Source: Bimastos eiseni (Eukaryota > Annelida > Clitellata > Crassiclitellata > Lumbricidae). From it: a stretch of DNA of 64,000 nt. How positions within the stretch are numbered: position 1 is the first letter of the stretch; each line of letters starts with the position of its first letter. This document shows, piece after piece, positions 34,601-40,000 of this stretch. Position numbers and translations under genes: made by a program. The DNA lies in the NCBI GenBank assembly GCA_959347315.1, contig OY365810.1, positions 23,217,906-23,281,905 on the forward strand, written 5' to 3'. The notes below the pieces were generated by a model. That model saw only the letters and a list, made by a program, of their open reading frames with translations. It made no database searches and was not told the DNA's origin.

Positions 34601-35816
34601 GTTGGCAGATTCTTCTGTTCTATTGTGTGTCTTTTGTTTGTATGAAGCAATACATTGTTGTCGTCATATATTTAGGATTGACCAACGCTAAATCTGCTTT
34701 GTCAGCGGCCAGAATCATTTTCCAAGATTGAACTTTATCTTGCTATGTAAATATTCAAAATTCTAAGACATTTTAAAATATTGTGGTCACCATTATAGGA
34801 TAGTAGTATTTGAGATTTCTTAATTTTATTCATTAAGCTATTTTCTTTTATCACTTAATCAATCAATCAATAAAACTTAACATGATACCCTCAGATTTGC
34901 TCTTATTTTAAGAGCCTCTTCCTTGTAAGGGCTTTTTTTGTCCACCGAAATAGTTTAATCATCAACACTATTCTTAACTTGTTTTCTGAAATACTGTTGC
35001 TGTATAGATATGGCGAGTCTCTTTGCTATTTGTGGTATCTGTTTGTTATTGGATTGCTGTGGTATTAGGCATTAACAGAAGGTTTTGATGATTTTCAGTT
35101 GCTCTCCTTCGTTAACGTATGTACCTGTTGACTCAATGATTGAAACTCCAATGCAACACTGTATAAAGTGAAGTCAGCCCATATTCCATATAGAATGTTG
35201 GGAGGTGCTCATCTCCTTTTCATAGGCCCTTGAGCCGGCAATGGACGAATCTCATGGTCCTGGATACGGGGCCAGTGATATCGCAGGACTTGCCGGTTAC
35301 TTCCCAGCTTGCGCCAGTACCAAATTTATACTGCCTGGTGACATAGGCACGTGTATGCAAACAACTTGCCCAGGGTCGTTACACCGAGTCGAACCCGCGG
35401 CCGCCAGTGCTTTACTGATAGGCCACCGTTTCGCAACATTGTAATCTAGTATTATTCGAATATTGAAATAAGATTAAGCTAACATTACTAAGCAACTGCT
35501 GGACCACCCAAAATCAGTAACTTGCTTATGTATATGTGTATATATGTATGTATTTGCATGAAAATACGTATATATGCATATTTCAAGAGACAAAACTTAG
35601 TATCTTTATAAGTACCTATGCACACGTGACTATGCAACTGAACTAAACAAGTGTGTTTTAGATAGCTTAAGCATTTTTGCTAACCGTGCTCTTTTTTGTT
35701 ATTGTCCTTATTTTATTTTAATTAAGAACTTTTTTATTTCTCGACAGGATCAGTATGCGTTCTGCTATCGATCAGCCCTTGAATATCTCGGTTCGTTTGA
35801 CCATTATGCTAACTGA
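1350..35816 (+). CDS. Lar: LAR-type receptor protein tyrosine phosphatase, 3' part, 25 exons
   Basis: This is a cell-surface receptor that dephosphorylates phosphotyrosine; the family acts in axon guidance, synapse formation and adhesion. Joined exons: 1350-1637, 4923-5234, 7238-7549, 11080-11277, 12178-12270, 13787-14080, 14598-14894, 18541-18644, 19750-19963, 20553-20725, 21200-21376, 22334-22497, 23988-24109, 24658-24956, 25327-25425, 26596-26715, 27483-27637, 27976-28261, 29897-29990, 31312-31388, 31887-32021, 32307-32432, 33376-33530, 34465-34600, 35748-35816. All junctions keep frame and use GT-AG. The product has about 1,499 residues: FN3 domains at 1-96, 97-200, 201-304, 305-401, 402-499, 500-598 and 599-704, a membrane-proximal region (705-821), the transmembrane exon (822-875), D1 (about 930-1225) and D2 (about 1245-1495). 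D1 has WPDHGVP and [11 protein letters not shown]2 has WPEQGVP and [10 protein letters not shown]. The Ig and first FN3 exons must lie left of the window. Which vertebrate paralogue is closest cannot be told here. Confidence 0.95.
1749..1780. repeat. (CAAT)n tract, probably the tail of a worn retroelement on the minus strand
   Basis: Repeated ATCA/CAAT units run into TTTATTTATAGCC. The antisense L2-like LINE at 40805 ends in the same kind of tract, so this may be the 3' tail of a similar, now unreadable copy. Confidence 0.4.
2747..2911 (+). mobile_element. Truncated copy of hAT MITE family A (left end)
   Basis: TAGGGATGAC, then ATTCGCCTCGGCC and the same order of words as the left end of the 60-467 copy. 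The right end is not found; another family copy begins exactly at 2912. Confidence 0.6.
2912..3593 (-). mobile_element. hAT MITE family A, longer copy, inverted
   Basis: It runs from TAGGGCATAAC (2912) to GTTATGCCCTA (ending 3593). The 8 bases on each side are AATATTAT (2904-2911 and 3594-3601), a perfect duplication. The orientation is opposite to the 60-467 copy and it is 274 bases longer. The internal sequence is AT-rich with no long ORF. Confidence 0.85.
3716..3782. repeat. 67-base direct repeat, copy 1
   Basis: It shares the order CTGCAGTAT-AC-GAACC-CCATTTC-T-TAATGCCTTTCAACAAA with 4551-4617. The two copies are about 835 bases apart in the same intron. Confidence 0.6.
4551..4617. repeat. 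67-base direct repeat, copy 2
   Basis: Second copy of the repeat at 3716-3782, with roughly one difference in seven bases. It may be a local duplication or two insertions of one short repeat family. Confidence 0.6.
4923..5234 (+). CDS. Lar: Lar exon: FN3 domain (equivalent to FN3-4)
   Basis: The acceptor is CCATTAG and the donor GTACGT, phase 1 to phase 1, 104 codons. The motifs [32 protein letters not shown] and VVQTDEDG follow the fourth FN3 domain of LAR, including the family-typical KWT-Y and RTDED-like end. Confidence 0.94.
5599..5901. repeat. Two (TAA)n microsatellites around a 200-base foreign-looking segment
   Basis: (TAA)n runs lie at about 5599-5641 and 5852-5901. Between them a frame (5664-5849) reads [20 protein letters not shown] and then [21 protein letters not shown] do not recognise its family firmly; it resembles conserved pieces of invertebrate transposon proteins. 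Long TAA tracts often grow at insertion sites. Confidence 0.4.
6100..6575 (+). mobile_element. Probable worn non-LTR retrotransposon 3' coding fragment
   Basis: Broken frames give words such as [14 protein letters not shown] and [14 protein letters not shown], resembling the basic GKRGRGR-type C-terminus of LINE ORF2 proteins. Many stops. The assignment is tentative. Confidence 0.3.
6575..6690 (+). repeat. SINE-like fragment (shared with 33636 and 52385)
   Basis: It contains CTTGAGCAAGTCCTTCGCGC, then TGCAACTGCAATTGTGCC, and a GGCGTGTGCAT-like end. The same order appears in reverse at 33636-33802 and 52385-52510. Confidence 0.5.
6997..7026. repeat. (ACAAAG)n microsatellite
   Basis: Five near-perfect six-base units in the Lar intron. 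Confidence 0.9.
7238..7549 (+). CDS. Lar: Lar exon: FN3 domain (equivalent to FN3-5)
   Basis: The acceptor is TCGTCTAG and the donor GTATGT, phase 1 to phase 1, 104 codons. It reads [22 protein letters not shown], continues through GYQVHYIKV, and ends in [22 protein letters not shown]. The NSTAVHV and GDG.RS.P signatures match LAR FN3-5. Confidence 0.94.
8681..9375 (+). pseudogene. Broken transposase-like gene inside the hAT element
   Basis: Readable pieces are [20 protein letters not shown] (frame from 8681) and [20 protein letters not shown] followed by [15 protein letters not shown] (frame from 9012). Further on, [19 protein letters not shown] (9729) and VVNDCAEAQ (about 10250) belong to the same kind of protein. 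I recall this motif order, with ACRHH and RPGALH, from uncharacterised transposon-like proteins of invertebrates; the exact family is not certain. Stops and frameshifts break it, so no product is expected. Confidence 0.5.
8801..8977. repeat. Fold-back inverted repeat within the transposase remnant
   Basis: The left arm, starting CACATTGAAACCTCC (8801-8875), returns inverted as GGAGGTTTCAATGTG, ending at 8977 (right arm 8895-8977). The arms agree over most of their length, with a roughly 19-base spacer. The right arm is a reversed copy of coding sequence. Confidence 0.8.
9828..10240 (+). mobile_element. L2-like LINE 3' end nested in the hAT element
   Basis: Frame pieces read [20 protein letters not shown] and LGSAPAYL, the typical tail of L2-clade reverse transcriptases. 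The 3' end, GGCACTATATAAGTTTACAA, is like the other L2-like ends in this window (18120, 27400). Only the last 400 bases are present, as expected for 5'-truncated LINE insertion. Confidence 0.7.
10707..10745. repeat. Perfect 15-base hairpin at the right end of the hAT element
   Basis: ATTGGAACATTAGGG, a 9-base loop TTTGATGCA, then CCCTAATGTTCCAAT. It spans both the terminal repeat and the flanking duplication ATGTTCCA. Confidence 0.85.
11080..11277 (+). CDS. Lar: Lar exon: first part of FN3 domain (equivalent to FN3-6)
   Basis: The acceptor is TTGCTGCAG and the donor GTATGC, phase 1 to phase 1, 66 codons. It codes for the N-terminal two-thirds of a FN3 domain: [15 protein letters not shown], then [11 protein letters not shown]. 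The domain is finished by the next exon, as in other LAR genes where FN3-6 is split. Confidence 0.9.
11586..11735. mobile_element. 150-bp hAT-type MITE, family B
   Basis: The ends are TAGAGCTGTACCGAT and ATCGGTAAAGCTCTA (one mismatch). The perfect 8-bp duplication AAATTAAT is at 11578-11585 and 11736-11743. The interior is built from CCGAT/ATCGG words, a dense set of subterminal motifs. No coding sequence. Confidence 0.85.
12178..12270 (+). CDS. Lar: Lar exon: end of FN3 domain (FN3-6), with an in-frame alternative acceptor at 12142
   Basis: The exon starts after GTTTTAG and ends at donor GTGAGT, phase 1 to phase 1. It reads [21 protein letters not shown] and so completes the FN3 fold. A second good acceptor, TTCTTGCAG, lies 36 bases upstream; starting at 12142 adds 12 residues with no stop. 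I chose the short form because it aligns without a gap to the FN3 strand pattern. Both forms are possible. Confidence 0.85.
12271..13786. other. Lar intron, nothing recognised
   Basis: AT-rich, with short chance frames. I see no exon, repeat family or RNA gene. Confidence 0.6.
13787..14080 (+). CDS. Lar: Lar exon: FN3 domain (equivalent to FN3-7)
   Basis: The acceptor is TGTGACCAG and the donor GTATGA, which is weaker than its neighbours; phase 1 to phase 1, 98 codons. The motifs [30 protein letters not shown] and [15 protein letters not shown] match the LAR domain that begins with PQN and ends with SKGSGPLS-like sequence. Confidence 0.93.
14598..14894 (+). CDS. Lar: Lar exon: FN3 domain, extra relative to vertebrate LAR
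   Basis: The acceptor is AATTTAG and the donor GTTAGT, phase 1 to phase 1, 99 codons. It reads [36 protein letters not shown] and [18 protein letters not shown]. It sits between the equivalents of vertebrate FN3-7 and FN3-8. This fits the nine-FN3 layout of invertebrate LAR proteins rather than the eight of vertebrates (family knowledge, not tested here). Confidence 0.92.
15078..15889 (+). mobile_element. Isolated long terminal repeat of an LTR retrotransposon
   Basis: It begins TGTAAGG and ends CCGTTACA (TGTAA...TTACA inverted ends). It holds a TATA-like TATAAATA (about 15427) and an AATAAA-like word just before it. Directly after it come AATTGACCCCAGAAGCGGGA and related leader bases, the same type of sequence that follows the gypsy-type LTR at 53059. 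No gag or pol follows, so only an LTR and the start of the leader remain. Confidence 0.6.
15180..15425. repeat. Minisatellite of TATACATTG units within the LTR
   Basis: TATATACATTG units recur many times, and a longer unit with GATTATATCTAGCCGGTATA occurs twice (about 15210 and 15307). Confidence 0.8.
16190..16262. repeat. Small hairpin element, clearest copy
   Basis: The left arm CTTAACACTTTAACGACCAGC and right arm GCTGGTCGTTAAAGGGTTAAG are inverted with one or two differences around a 31-base loop. Same family as 1075 and 37031. Confidence 0.75.
16356..16458. repeat. Tandem repeat, four units of 26 bases
   Basis: The unit is CTCCTGTCACACATTGCTTC plus ACATTT. Starts are at 16356, 16382, 16408 and 16434. 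Units are almost identical, so the array is young. Confidence 0.9.
16577..16810 (-). repeat. Older repeat, left half, split by an L2-like insertion
   Basis: Interspersed repeat sequence of antisense character. Together with 18150-18500 it appears to be one older element interrupted by the L2-like LINE. Confidence 0.35.
16811..18150 (+). mobile_element. L2-like LINE, 5'-truncated, reverse transcriptase fragment
   Basis: An open frame of 289 codons (16811-17680) has [38 protein letters not shown] and the YxDD-type motif [10 protein letters not shown]. After one frameshift it continues to [20 protein letters not shown] and [20 protein letters not shown]. The 3' end GCGCTATGTAAATGCTTGAT is followed by ATTACATTACATT units, typical of L2-clade tails. 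Endonuclease and the start of RT are missing. Confidence 0.85.
18150..18500 (-). repeat. Older repeat, right half
   Basis: It contains GAGCCAGTGAAGTTCATCAA and AGAAGGGAATTGCAGTAGTC, words common in antisense LINE 3' regions. A shorter relative is at 50930-51060. Confidence 0.4.
18541..18644 (+). CDS. Lar: Lar exon: first part of the last FN3 domain
   Basis: The acceptor is TGTTTCCAG, phase 1 in. The donor GTGAGG follows a complete codon, phase 0 out. It reads [20 protein letters not shown] and then [15 protein letters not shown], as in the membrane-nearest FN3 domain of LAR (VEQ-FAKNF-like start). Confidence 0.88.
18645..19749. other. Lar intron, no recognised feature
   Basis: A C-rich/T-rich stretch (about 19120-19270) with several CCCCC runs is the only marked compositional feature. 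Confidence 0.5.
19750..19963 (+). CDS. Lar: Lar exon: rest of the last FN3 domain
   Basis: The acceptor is TGTTTGTAG (phase 0) and the donor GTAATT (phase 1). It continues [19 protein letters not shown] and closes the domain with [20 protein letters not shown] and NDGWGPSS. Confidence 0.88.
20135..20215. repeat. Interspersed repeat with TTTATTAGACAAACTGACAC
   Basis: The same word order, (TTTATT)..ACAAACTGACAC.C.GCAGTTAGTT, recurs at 25040-25170, 29490-29625, 39345-39430 and 46495-46560. It is probably one short interspersed element. Confidence 0.55.
20553..20725 (+). CDS. Lar: Lar exon: membrane-proximal region, first part
   Basis: The acceptor is TTGTTTCAG and the donor GTAAGT, phase 1 in and phase 0 out. 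It reads [20 protein letters not shown] and then [20 protein letters not shown]. In vertebrate LAR the matching region carries a polybasic cleavage site; here only ARDRK is present. Confidence 0.88.
21200..21376 (+). CDS. Lar: Lar exon: membrane-proximal region, second part
   Basis: The acceptor is CTGCTGCAG and the donor GTAAGT, phase 0 on both sides, 59 codons. It contains [36 protein letters not shown]. The LGD, NRPL and LxYxxFV positions match the conserved LAR juxtamembrane module. Confidence 0.9.
22009..22056. repeat. Near-perfect 48-base palindrome
   Basis: The arm GTCGCGTGACCAATCACTG plus ACCAT returns inverted with one mismatch and no spacer. A second palindrome follows at 22064. 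Confidence 0.85.
22064..22108. repeat. Second palindrome next to the first
   Basis: TTCACTCCTTCGAAGTGTCG returns as the reverse complement ending GAAGGAGTGAA with two mismatches. The two hairpins together look like a small fold-back element. Confidence 0.8.
22334..22497 (+). CDS. Lar: Lar exon: transmembrane segment
   Basis: The acceptor is TTGCTTTTAG and the donor GTAATA, phase 0 in and phase 2 out. After an acidic linker ([11 protein letters not shown]) comes a long hydrophobic stretch, [20 protein letters not shown], running on to IIIFVR. This is the only transmembrane helix seen in the gene. Confidence 0.92.
22498..23987. other. Lar intron between the TM and juxtamembrane exons
   Basis: One 118-codon frame (23369-23725) has no recognisable domain and no support. 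Nothing else recognised. Confidence 0.5.
23988..24109 (+). CDS. Lar: Lar exon: cytoplasmic juxtamembrane
   Basis: The acceptor is CATTTTTAG and the donor GTAATC, phase 2 in and phase 1 out. It starts with a basic stop-transfer run (RRNSGRKSK) and ends in [17 protein letters not shown], matching the DPVEMRR-QTPG motif that precedes D1 in LAR proteins. Confidence 0.92.
24350..24570 (+). mobile_element. Worn L2-like LINE fragment
   Basis: The frame from 24346 reads [20 protein letters not shown], clearly related to [19 protein letters not shown] of the 16811 copy, then breaks. Confidence 0.6.
24658..24956 (+). CDS. Lar: Lar exon: start of D1 phosphatase domain
   Basis: The acceptor is TTATTTTCAG and the donor GTATGT, phase 1 in and phase 0 out. 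It carries the wedge helix-turn-helix ([20 protein letters not shown]), FSQEYESI, the substrate-recognition loop [15 protein letters not shown], and [10 protein letters not shown]. Confidence 0.96.
25040..25170. repeat. Interspersed repeat copy (20135 family)
   Basis: TCAAACTAACACAGCCGCAG, then TTTTATTACAGGAGTCGAAT, and a stretch shared with 29490-29625. Confidence 0.55.
25327..25425 (+). CDS. Lar: Lar exon: D1, DFWRMVWE segment
   Basis: Phase 0 on both sides, 33 codons, donor GTACAT. It reads [17 protein letters not shown] and then [13 protein letters not shown]. The usual PTP motif is GPLP; here the proline codon is replaced by an alanine codon (GALP). Confidence 0.94.
25426..26595. other. 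Lar intron, nothing recognised
   Basis: No exon or known repeat seen. A 64-codon frame at 26266 is not supported. Confidence 0.5.
26596..26715 (+). CDS. Lar: Lar exon: D1, CDQYWP segment
   Basis: The acceptor is TGCTTTCAG and the donor GTAAAA, phase 0 on both sides, 40 codons. It reads [20 protein letters not shown] and ends [13 protein letters not shown], as in LAR D1. Confidence 0.94.
27119..27158. repeat. Perfect 18-base hairpin
   Basis: ATTGTACAATAGCAAATT, four-base loop ATAC, then the exact reverse complement. Confidence 0.9.
27190..27422 (+). mobile_element. L2-like LINE 3' end
   Basis: It shares GCACGGCCCAGTCGCAGAGC and GACGCCCGTTGAGAGCGCTG with the 3' end of the 16811-18150 copy, and ends GTGCTATATAAATGCTTGAA then TACATTACA. 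About 230 bases are kept. Confidence 0.8.
27483..27637 (+). CDS. Lar: Lar exon: D1, WPD loop and start of the P-loop
   Basis: The acceptor is TTTTGTCAG and the donor GTGGGC, phase 0 in and phase 2 out. It contains [17 protein letters not shown], with the general-acid Asp, and ends VIVHC with the catalytic Cys two bases before the junction. The next exon completes [10 protein letters not shown]. Another AG fifteen bases downstream would remove NNYQE-type residues and fits less well. Confidence 0.94.
27976..28261 (+). CDS. Lar: Lar exon: D1 P-loop, Q-loop and D1 end
   Basis: The acceptor is CACTTTCAG and the donor GTCAGT, phase 2 in and phase 0 out. It completes [20 protein letters not shown], then [12 protein letters not shown] (Q-loop) and [11 protein letters not shown], entering the D1-D2 linker. 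All catalytic residues of an active D1 are present. Confidence 0.96.
28561..28669. repeat. Compound (GTCT)n-(GTCC)n microsatellite
   Basis: About 13 GTCT units switch abruptly to about 14 GTCC units, then one GTCT. It lies in the intron just after the D1 end exon. Confidence 0.95.
28842..29356. mobile_element. Non-autonomous hAT-type element, family C
   Basis: The ends are CAGGGCTGTTA and TAACAGTCCTG (one mismatch). Flanks are GTTGTTGG (28834-28841) and GTTGTTTG (29357-29364), seven of eight matching. The interior is rich in AATACTTTT/AGTATTG words repeated in both orientations. No coding sequence. Confidence 0.75.
29490..29625. repeat. Interspersed repeat copy (20135 family)
   Basis: CAAACTGACAAGCCACAGTA, then TTATTACAGGAGTCAAATTT, matching 25040-25170. 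Confidence 0.55.
29897..29990 (+). CDS. Lar: Lar exon: start of D2
   Basis: The acceptor is TTAAAACAG and the donor GTAAGT, phase 0 in and phase 1 out. It reads [20 protein letters not shown] and then [13 protein letters not shown]1 has KNRY at this place and D2 has KNRL, one of the changes known to make LAR D2 nearly inactive. Confidence 0.93.
29991..31311. other. Lar intron within D2, nothing recognised
   Basis: A short AGGGCATAAC-like word occurs inverted (about 30250-30285), perhaps a trace of MITE family A. No exon. Confidence 0.4.
31312..31388 (+). CDS. Lar: Lar exon: D2, YINASF segment
   Basis: The acceptor is TTGTTTTAG and the donor GTAAGT, phase 1 in and phase 0 out. It reads [20 protein letters not shown] and then NASFID, highly conserved in LAR D2. 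Confidence 0.95.
31887..32021 (+). CDS. Lar: Lar exon: D2, DFWRMLWE segment
   Basis: The acceptor is TTTCTCAG and the donor GTAAGT, phase 0, 45 codons. It reads [20 protein letters not shown] and then [16 protein letters not shown]. Unlike D1, the GPLP motif is intact. Confidence 0.96.
32307..32432 (+). CDS. Lar: Lar exon: D2, CHQYWP segment
   Basis: The acceptor is TTTTTTAG and the donor GTAAGT, phase 0, 42 codons. It reads [20 protein letters not shown] and then [15 protein letters not shown], nearly the same as vertebrate LAR D2. Confidence 0.96.
32770..32908. repeat. LINE/SINE tail, LTR fragment and (CA)n tract
   Basis: GGCGCTATATAAATGTTCGT leads into (ATAC)n. Then a 44-base stretch (32840-32883) matches the region around 53150 in the gypsy-type LTR (CGCATATCATC..TGTCGTTAAATAAACTTAT), followed by (AC)n. 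Confidence 0.65.
33376..33530 (+). CDS. Lar: Lar exon: D2, WPE loop
   Basis: The acceptor is TGTAAAAG and the donor GTATAT, phase 0 in and phase 2 out. It contains [20 protein letters not shown] and ITVHC. The general-acid position is Glu, not Asp, as expected for LAR D2. Confidence 0.95.
33636..33802 (-). mobile_element. tRNA-derived SINE
   Basis: Read on the minus strand it starts GGTGGCACGGTGCGGCCAAT, then TGGTTAAAGTG (box A-like), and GGGTTCGACCCTC (close to the Pol III box B consensus). Downstream comes the body shared with 6575 and 52385. It looks like a SINE with a tRNA-like head. Confidence 0.65.
34465..34600 (+). CDS. Lar: Lar exon: D2 P-loop
   Basis: The acceptor is TTGCTTTCAG and the donor GTTGGC (weak), phase 2 in and phase 0 out. 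It reads [46 protein letters not shown]. The LWMQ stretch replaces the more usual LRTQ. Confidence 0.93.
35225..35440 (-). mobile_element. tRNA-derived SINE, different body
   Basis: The minus strand has GGTGGCCTATCAGTAAAGCA and GCGGGTTCGACTCGG (box B-like), then a body not shared with the 33636 copy. Probably a second SINE family with a similar head. Confidence 0.6.
35748..35816 (+). CDS. Lar: Lar last coding exon
   Basis: The acceptor is TTCTCGACAG, phase 0. It reads [20 protein letters not shown], then A and N, and stops with TGA at 35814-35816. The family normally ends SFDHYAT, so only the last residue differs. Confidence 0.95.
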   Translation, partial: DQYAFCYRSALEYLGSFDHYAN

Positions 35817-36119
35817 ACCACTGGTGCTGGCAATTCGTGTGATGTGGTGCAAGGCAATCATGGCTGCTGTTGCTGTTGCTACTGCTGCAAAGTGACAACG
35901 TATTTGATGACAACGCGTGTAACATTCTCACTTGAGTTCAGGGCTACAGTCCTTCTTCGTCACAACTGCATGCCACTGACATTCTATGATGACGTTGTTG
36001 GTTTTATTATAAATTCTGCCAAAGGTTTGTAAATTGTGAACAGTGCAAATGCCAGATGATGACTGTTTTAAGAATTTCTTTTGTTACTAATGGCACCTGT
36101 AGTACTCCTATATAATTTC

Positions 36120-36300
36120 TTACTTTTATATAATATATATATATATATAGGTATATTGCTTAAGTACACACATGCTTGCATGTGTGTAGAATTTCTTACA
36201 TACGTAATTTATGGTTTTGTATGTAACAGGGATTTTATGTGTGCATTTAGTGTGTGTATATATATGTATATATATATATATATATATACACATACACACA

Positions 36301-36364
<64 letters not shown>

Positions 36365-36400
36365 CATATATATATATATATGTGTGTGTGTGTATATGTA
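36120..36400. repeat. Mixed (TA)n/(TG)n/(CA)n low-complexity region
   Basis: Long alternating purine-pyrimidine runs in the Lar 3' UTR region, able to form cruciform or Z-DNA. The ORFs drawn through it are artefacts of the repeat. Confidence 0.9.
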
Positions 36401-36851
36401 TTATGTATTTGTGAATATGCTAGCATATTCATTTATTTTCACTGAACATGTATTTCGATATTTACCAAAATATGTACATATATGTGTTCTTGTACATTTT
36501 TTTTCCACCTTTCCCTCCGTTTTCGTATTTAACATAATCATTCACTGACTTAAAATGTTTGTCTCCTTCCTCTTCTGTATATCTGATCCTATACACGTAA
36601 TTACAAAACTCACTTGTAGATATTAATTTAGTAAGAGTTTGGCATATATGATATATATACATGAATAGTTAAACTTATGTATATATAAATGTAGATATAG
36701 ATGAAATAGTATAAAAGTGTGATCATATTTGAAAGTGGCCGTGGCCATTGTAATGCAAGATTAATGTACAAAGTGTTGATTGTTGGTTGGTGAATATTTG
36801 TATCTTAACATCATGGCCTGTTTAGCTTTTAAACATTCTCTCATTGACTGA

Positions 36852-36857
36852 AATAAA
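36852..36857 (+). promoter_or_regulatory. Possible Lar polyadenylation signal AATAAA
   Basis: AATAAA about 1.04 kb after the Lar stop codon, following a gene-free AT-rich stretch that would be the 3' UTR. It is a plausible signal; no transcript evidence is available and others further on could be used. Confidence 0.3.
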
Positions 36858-37030
36858 TGCTGTTGAACAAATGAAAAATCTGCCAAATAGAATGCGAAGT
36901 TTTGCCTCAGATGCAAAGCATTCAGAGAGCAACAAGATCGGTTGTTTCACTCTTCTGGAATTGATTGTTTATTAGTTGCTGCTATTTTGAAAATTTCTAT
37001 GTAAAGTGCTATCAGACGACAGGATGTTGT

Positions 37031-37090
37031 TTAACCCTTTAATGGCAGACTAAAAGCGACTGGAAAACAAACTACAGGTTGTTAAAGGGT
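37031..37090. repeat. Small hairpin element, third copy
   Basis: TTAACCCTTTAATGGCAGAC at the left and GTTAAAGGGT at the right. Same family as 1075 and 16190, more worn. Confidence 0.5.
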
Positions 37091-40000
37091 GAATTTACCC
37101 ACAAACATAGATCTATAATGCTGACTAGATGACAGTATCTACAGTTCAGTTCGACTTCAGTTATTTAGTGAATACAGATCAATGTAGGTTGTCAGTTTGA
37201 GTGGCTAATAAGATGTCTGCAGAGAGTTTTAAGACAACCATTGAGTGAATCTGGACTTTTAGTCATGTGTTCAGTGAAACAATGGCTTTTGACAATGGCA
37301 ACTTGCTAATAAAAGGTTGGTCATGAGTCAGTAACAATGCTTATAGTAGCCTGCTAGCTAAGCAATCATTTCACAAGTTCTGTGTTCTTATGGCTCTCAA
37401 AATTGGCATATCTTTTCTAAGGCTAGATGTGGTAAATAGGATACTAAAGTTTAGGCCAAGGTTTTGGTATGAAAGCTCACTTAGTTTTTAATCATATGTT
37501 TTTCACGACGACCTTGGTAGTGATTAGTGATTAATCAATGACTGATCATGTGCAATTTAATGACATTAGGCATTTTGTCATATAGTAGCAACTTTAGTGT
37601 TTATCAGCATCGGAATTGTGAAAGGTGTTATGAAGATTTGAGAAGTCTACCTAATCGCTGATGTAGTTTGTACCAAGAGACAAGTCAAGAATGTTGTATT
37701 TTATATGATACCTGAACAGTTTCATTCCATTTTCTAAATGCTTATCTCATAGTCAATGAAAATAACAATTTCATTTATTTTATTGGTTATTATCCTGATT
37801 TGCTGCAATTCCAAATGCTTCCTCTGCCCATAATTGGAATATTGATGTATTGCATGACATGGCCCAACATTTACTTTGCTGAGTGACCACCACTAATAAG
37901 TTGGCTCTCTGAAAGAATTTATATTGTGTATGTTATATACCAAATTACTTTACTTTACAATTCTGGCAGGCAGTCTTGTTCTCAAGTGGACTTGAGTTCG
38001 TTTTTAAAAGTCCTGGTTTTGGTGTTGTTTTTATGCTCGTGGACTTGTTTATAATTCACTTTCAAAAGAAATGTTACCAAGCTGAGATCAGCTGAACTTT
38101 TTTGAAATAATTGGCTTGAAATCTTGTGTTGCTTGCCGATTTCATCCTGCCACACAAAATCCGAAAGTCTTGTGTTTTTCTGACTCTATTCTGTGAAGCT
38201 TAATACAAAAAATGTTGGAAAATTTAAGTTGCAGATCCATAACTCTCAACATAAATGTTTTACTAGAGATTCGTGAATACGCCGTAGTGTAACAAATTTT
38301 TATGTAAACCACTCAAAATAGCAGCCTTGAAAGCCTCAGCTTCTTGTCTAGTCTGCACCAGACCTCTCATTTGGACGCAAAGGAGTTCGAGTAGGGCTTG
38401 TACGAGAAAACAAAGCCAAGGATCTGCCACTGAATTTATCATTGTATTTTTATAAGTTGAAATTAGGTTAAACGTTGTTATTCGCATAAAAATGGTATGC
38501 TCTGACTTTTGTATTTCACAATTCACTTACATGGCATGATTCCCATGTCACTTGATATAAGAGTAATGTTTAGTGATCATTAGCAGTGCTCTAAGTATGC
38601 TTGCCACCCATAGACGACAGGCCACGATGTCTGTTCCTCGCTGACTTATATGCAGCTGGTCACCGAAAGTGTAAAAGATGTGTTATTTGTGCAATGTTAT
38701 ATTGAATTAATAGTTTTACATTTATGTTGACTGCCCTTGAAGTGTTGTTGATTGATATTGCTAATCCAGATGGGCAGTTGTCATTAGTCAATAAGTCATA
38801 TTTAACACTCATAAGTTGAATTCTTCAGAGAAATCTCATAGGGTTGTTCATGCATCTTTTATTTTATTTTTTTTATAGTGCATTTGTTGTGTATTTAGTA
38901 ACATTAACTTGTGCTTTTTACATCTTTATATAATCATAACAATATTAATATCTAAGGTGCAGAGGCAATTGCATTGGTTCATAATTTTTAGCCAACTTCT
39001 AAGTTATTTCTCATAATCAGTCAAAAATGCTACATGTTGGGGACTATGCTACTTCGTCATTCTTAATATCTAGAATATTGTTTCAGAATACAAGAACGTA
39101 TTTATTCAATTATTGACTCTATTAGTCTATTCAAAATTTGCATGCAAGAGAAATTTCATCACATCACAAGTGGGCATATTAAATACGCCAAATTTCATAA
39201 TATTATTCAAGATACATGTGATCCAGTTAATGGTCAGTTAATGATCCAGTTAATGGTCATATAATTCTTTCGTTTGGCCGTGGTCTATTGGACAAAGACA
39301 AGTGAGCTGTGAAAATAAGATAACCTAACAAGTTGCTATGTCTTAGAACCATATATTTATTATACAAACTGACACGCCGCAGTTAGTTACACGAGGAGAA
39401 ATAAGGTTACATAGGATCCGCTGGTCATTGAGTGAATGAGATTCAGCTTTTAGGCACCCTACAAATTATAGCATTTTTAATAAAAATTATTGCTGTACTC
39501 TGAACAATTAATTTTAATGTATTATTTAGGATTTGAGGTTATTTTGGTAAGTCTTAGTTTACTTTTTTGTTTCTTTTTTACATTTTTATGTGCAGTTGTT
39601 CTGGACAGACTAATTCAAGGGACCAGTGTCTCGTGAAGAACCAAATACATGTATCATACCCTGCAGACGGTTAATGTATAATTGCATGCATTATTATTAT
39701 TACAATTTTTATTATTATTATTTTTGATGTTATTATTGCTATTATTATTATTTTGCTACTACTATTACTACTGCAACTATTATTATCACTTTTATTGTTA
39801 TTTATAATTTTTTATTATCAGTATTATTGTGATTATTATTAATTGTTGTTGAATGTCTAATTGAAAATGATTTTTTAATAAATGTATTAATCAGGGTGTT
39901 GAACGCTGGTTGGTTAAGATGTAAAGAGCTTGGTATAACTTCTTCTCCAGCATAAAATATTAGGAGTTTATCATTGTGTTCAAACAGCAATCAAACTAAC

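Noticed and set aside
24658..35816. Two separate phosphatase genes
   Set aside because: D1 and D2 exons are in one continuous frame with compatible phases and a LAR-type linker; no promoter or stop lies between them.
36081..36548. 155-codon frame through the TA/TG/CA repeat
   Set aside because: The codons come only from low-complexity repeat; no real protein has such composition and both strands show the same.
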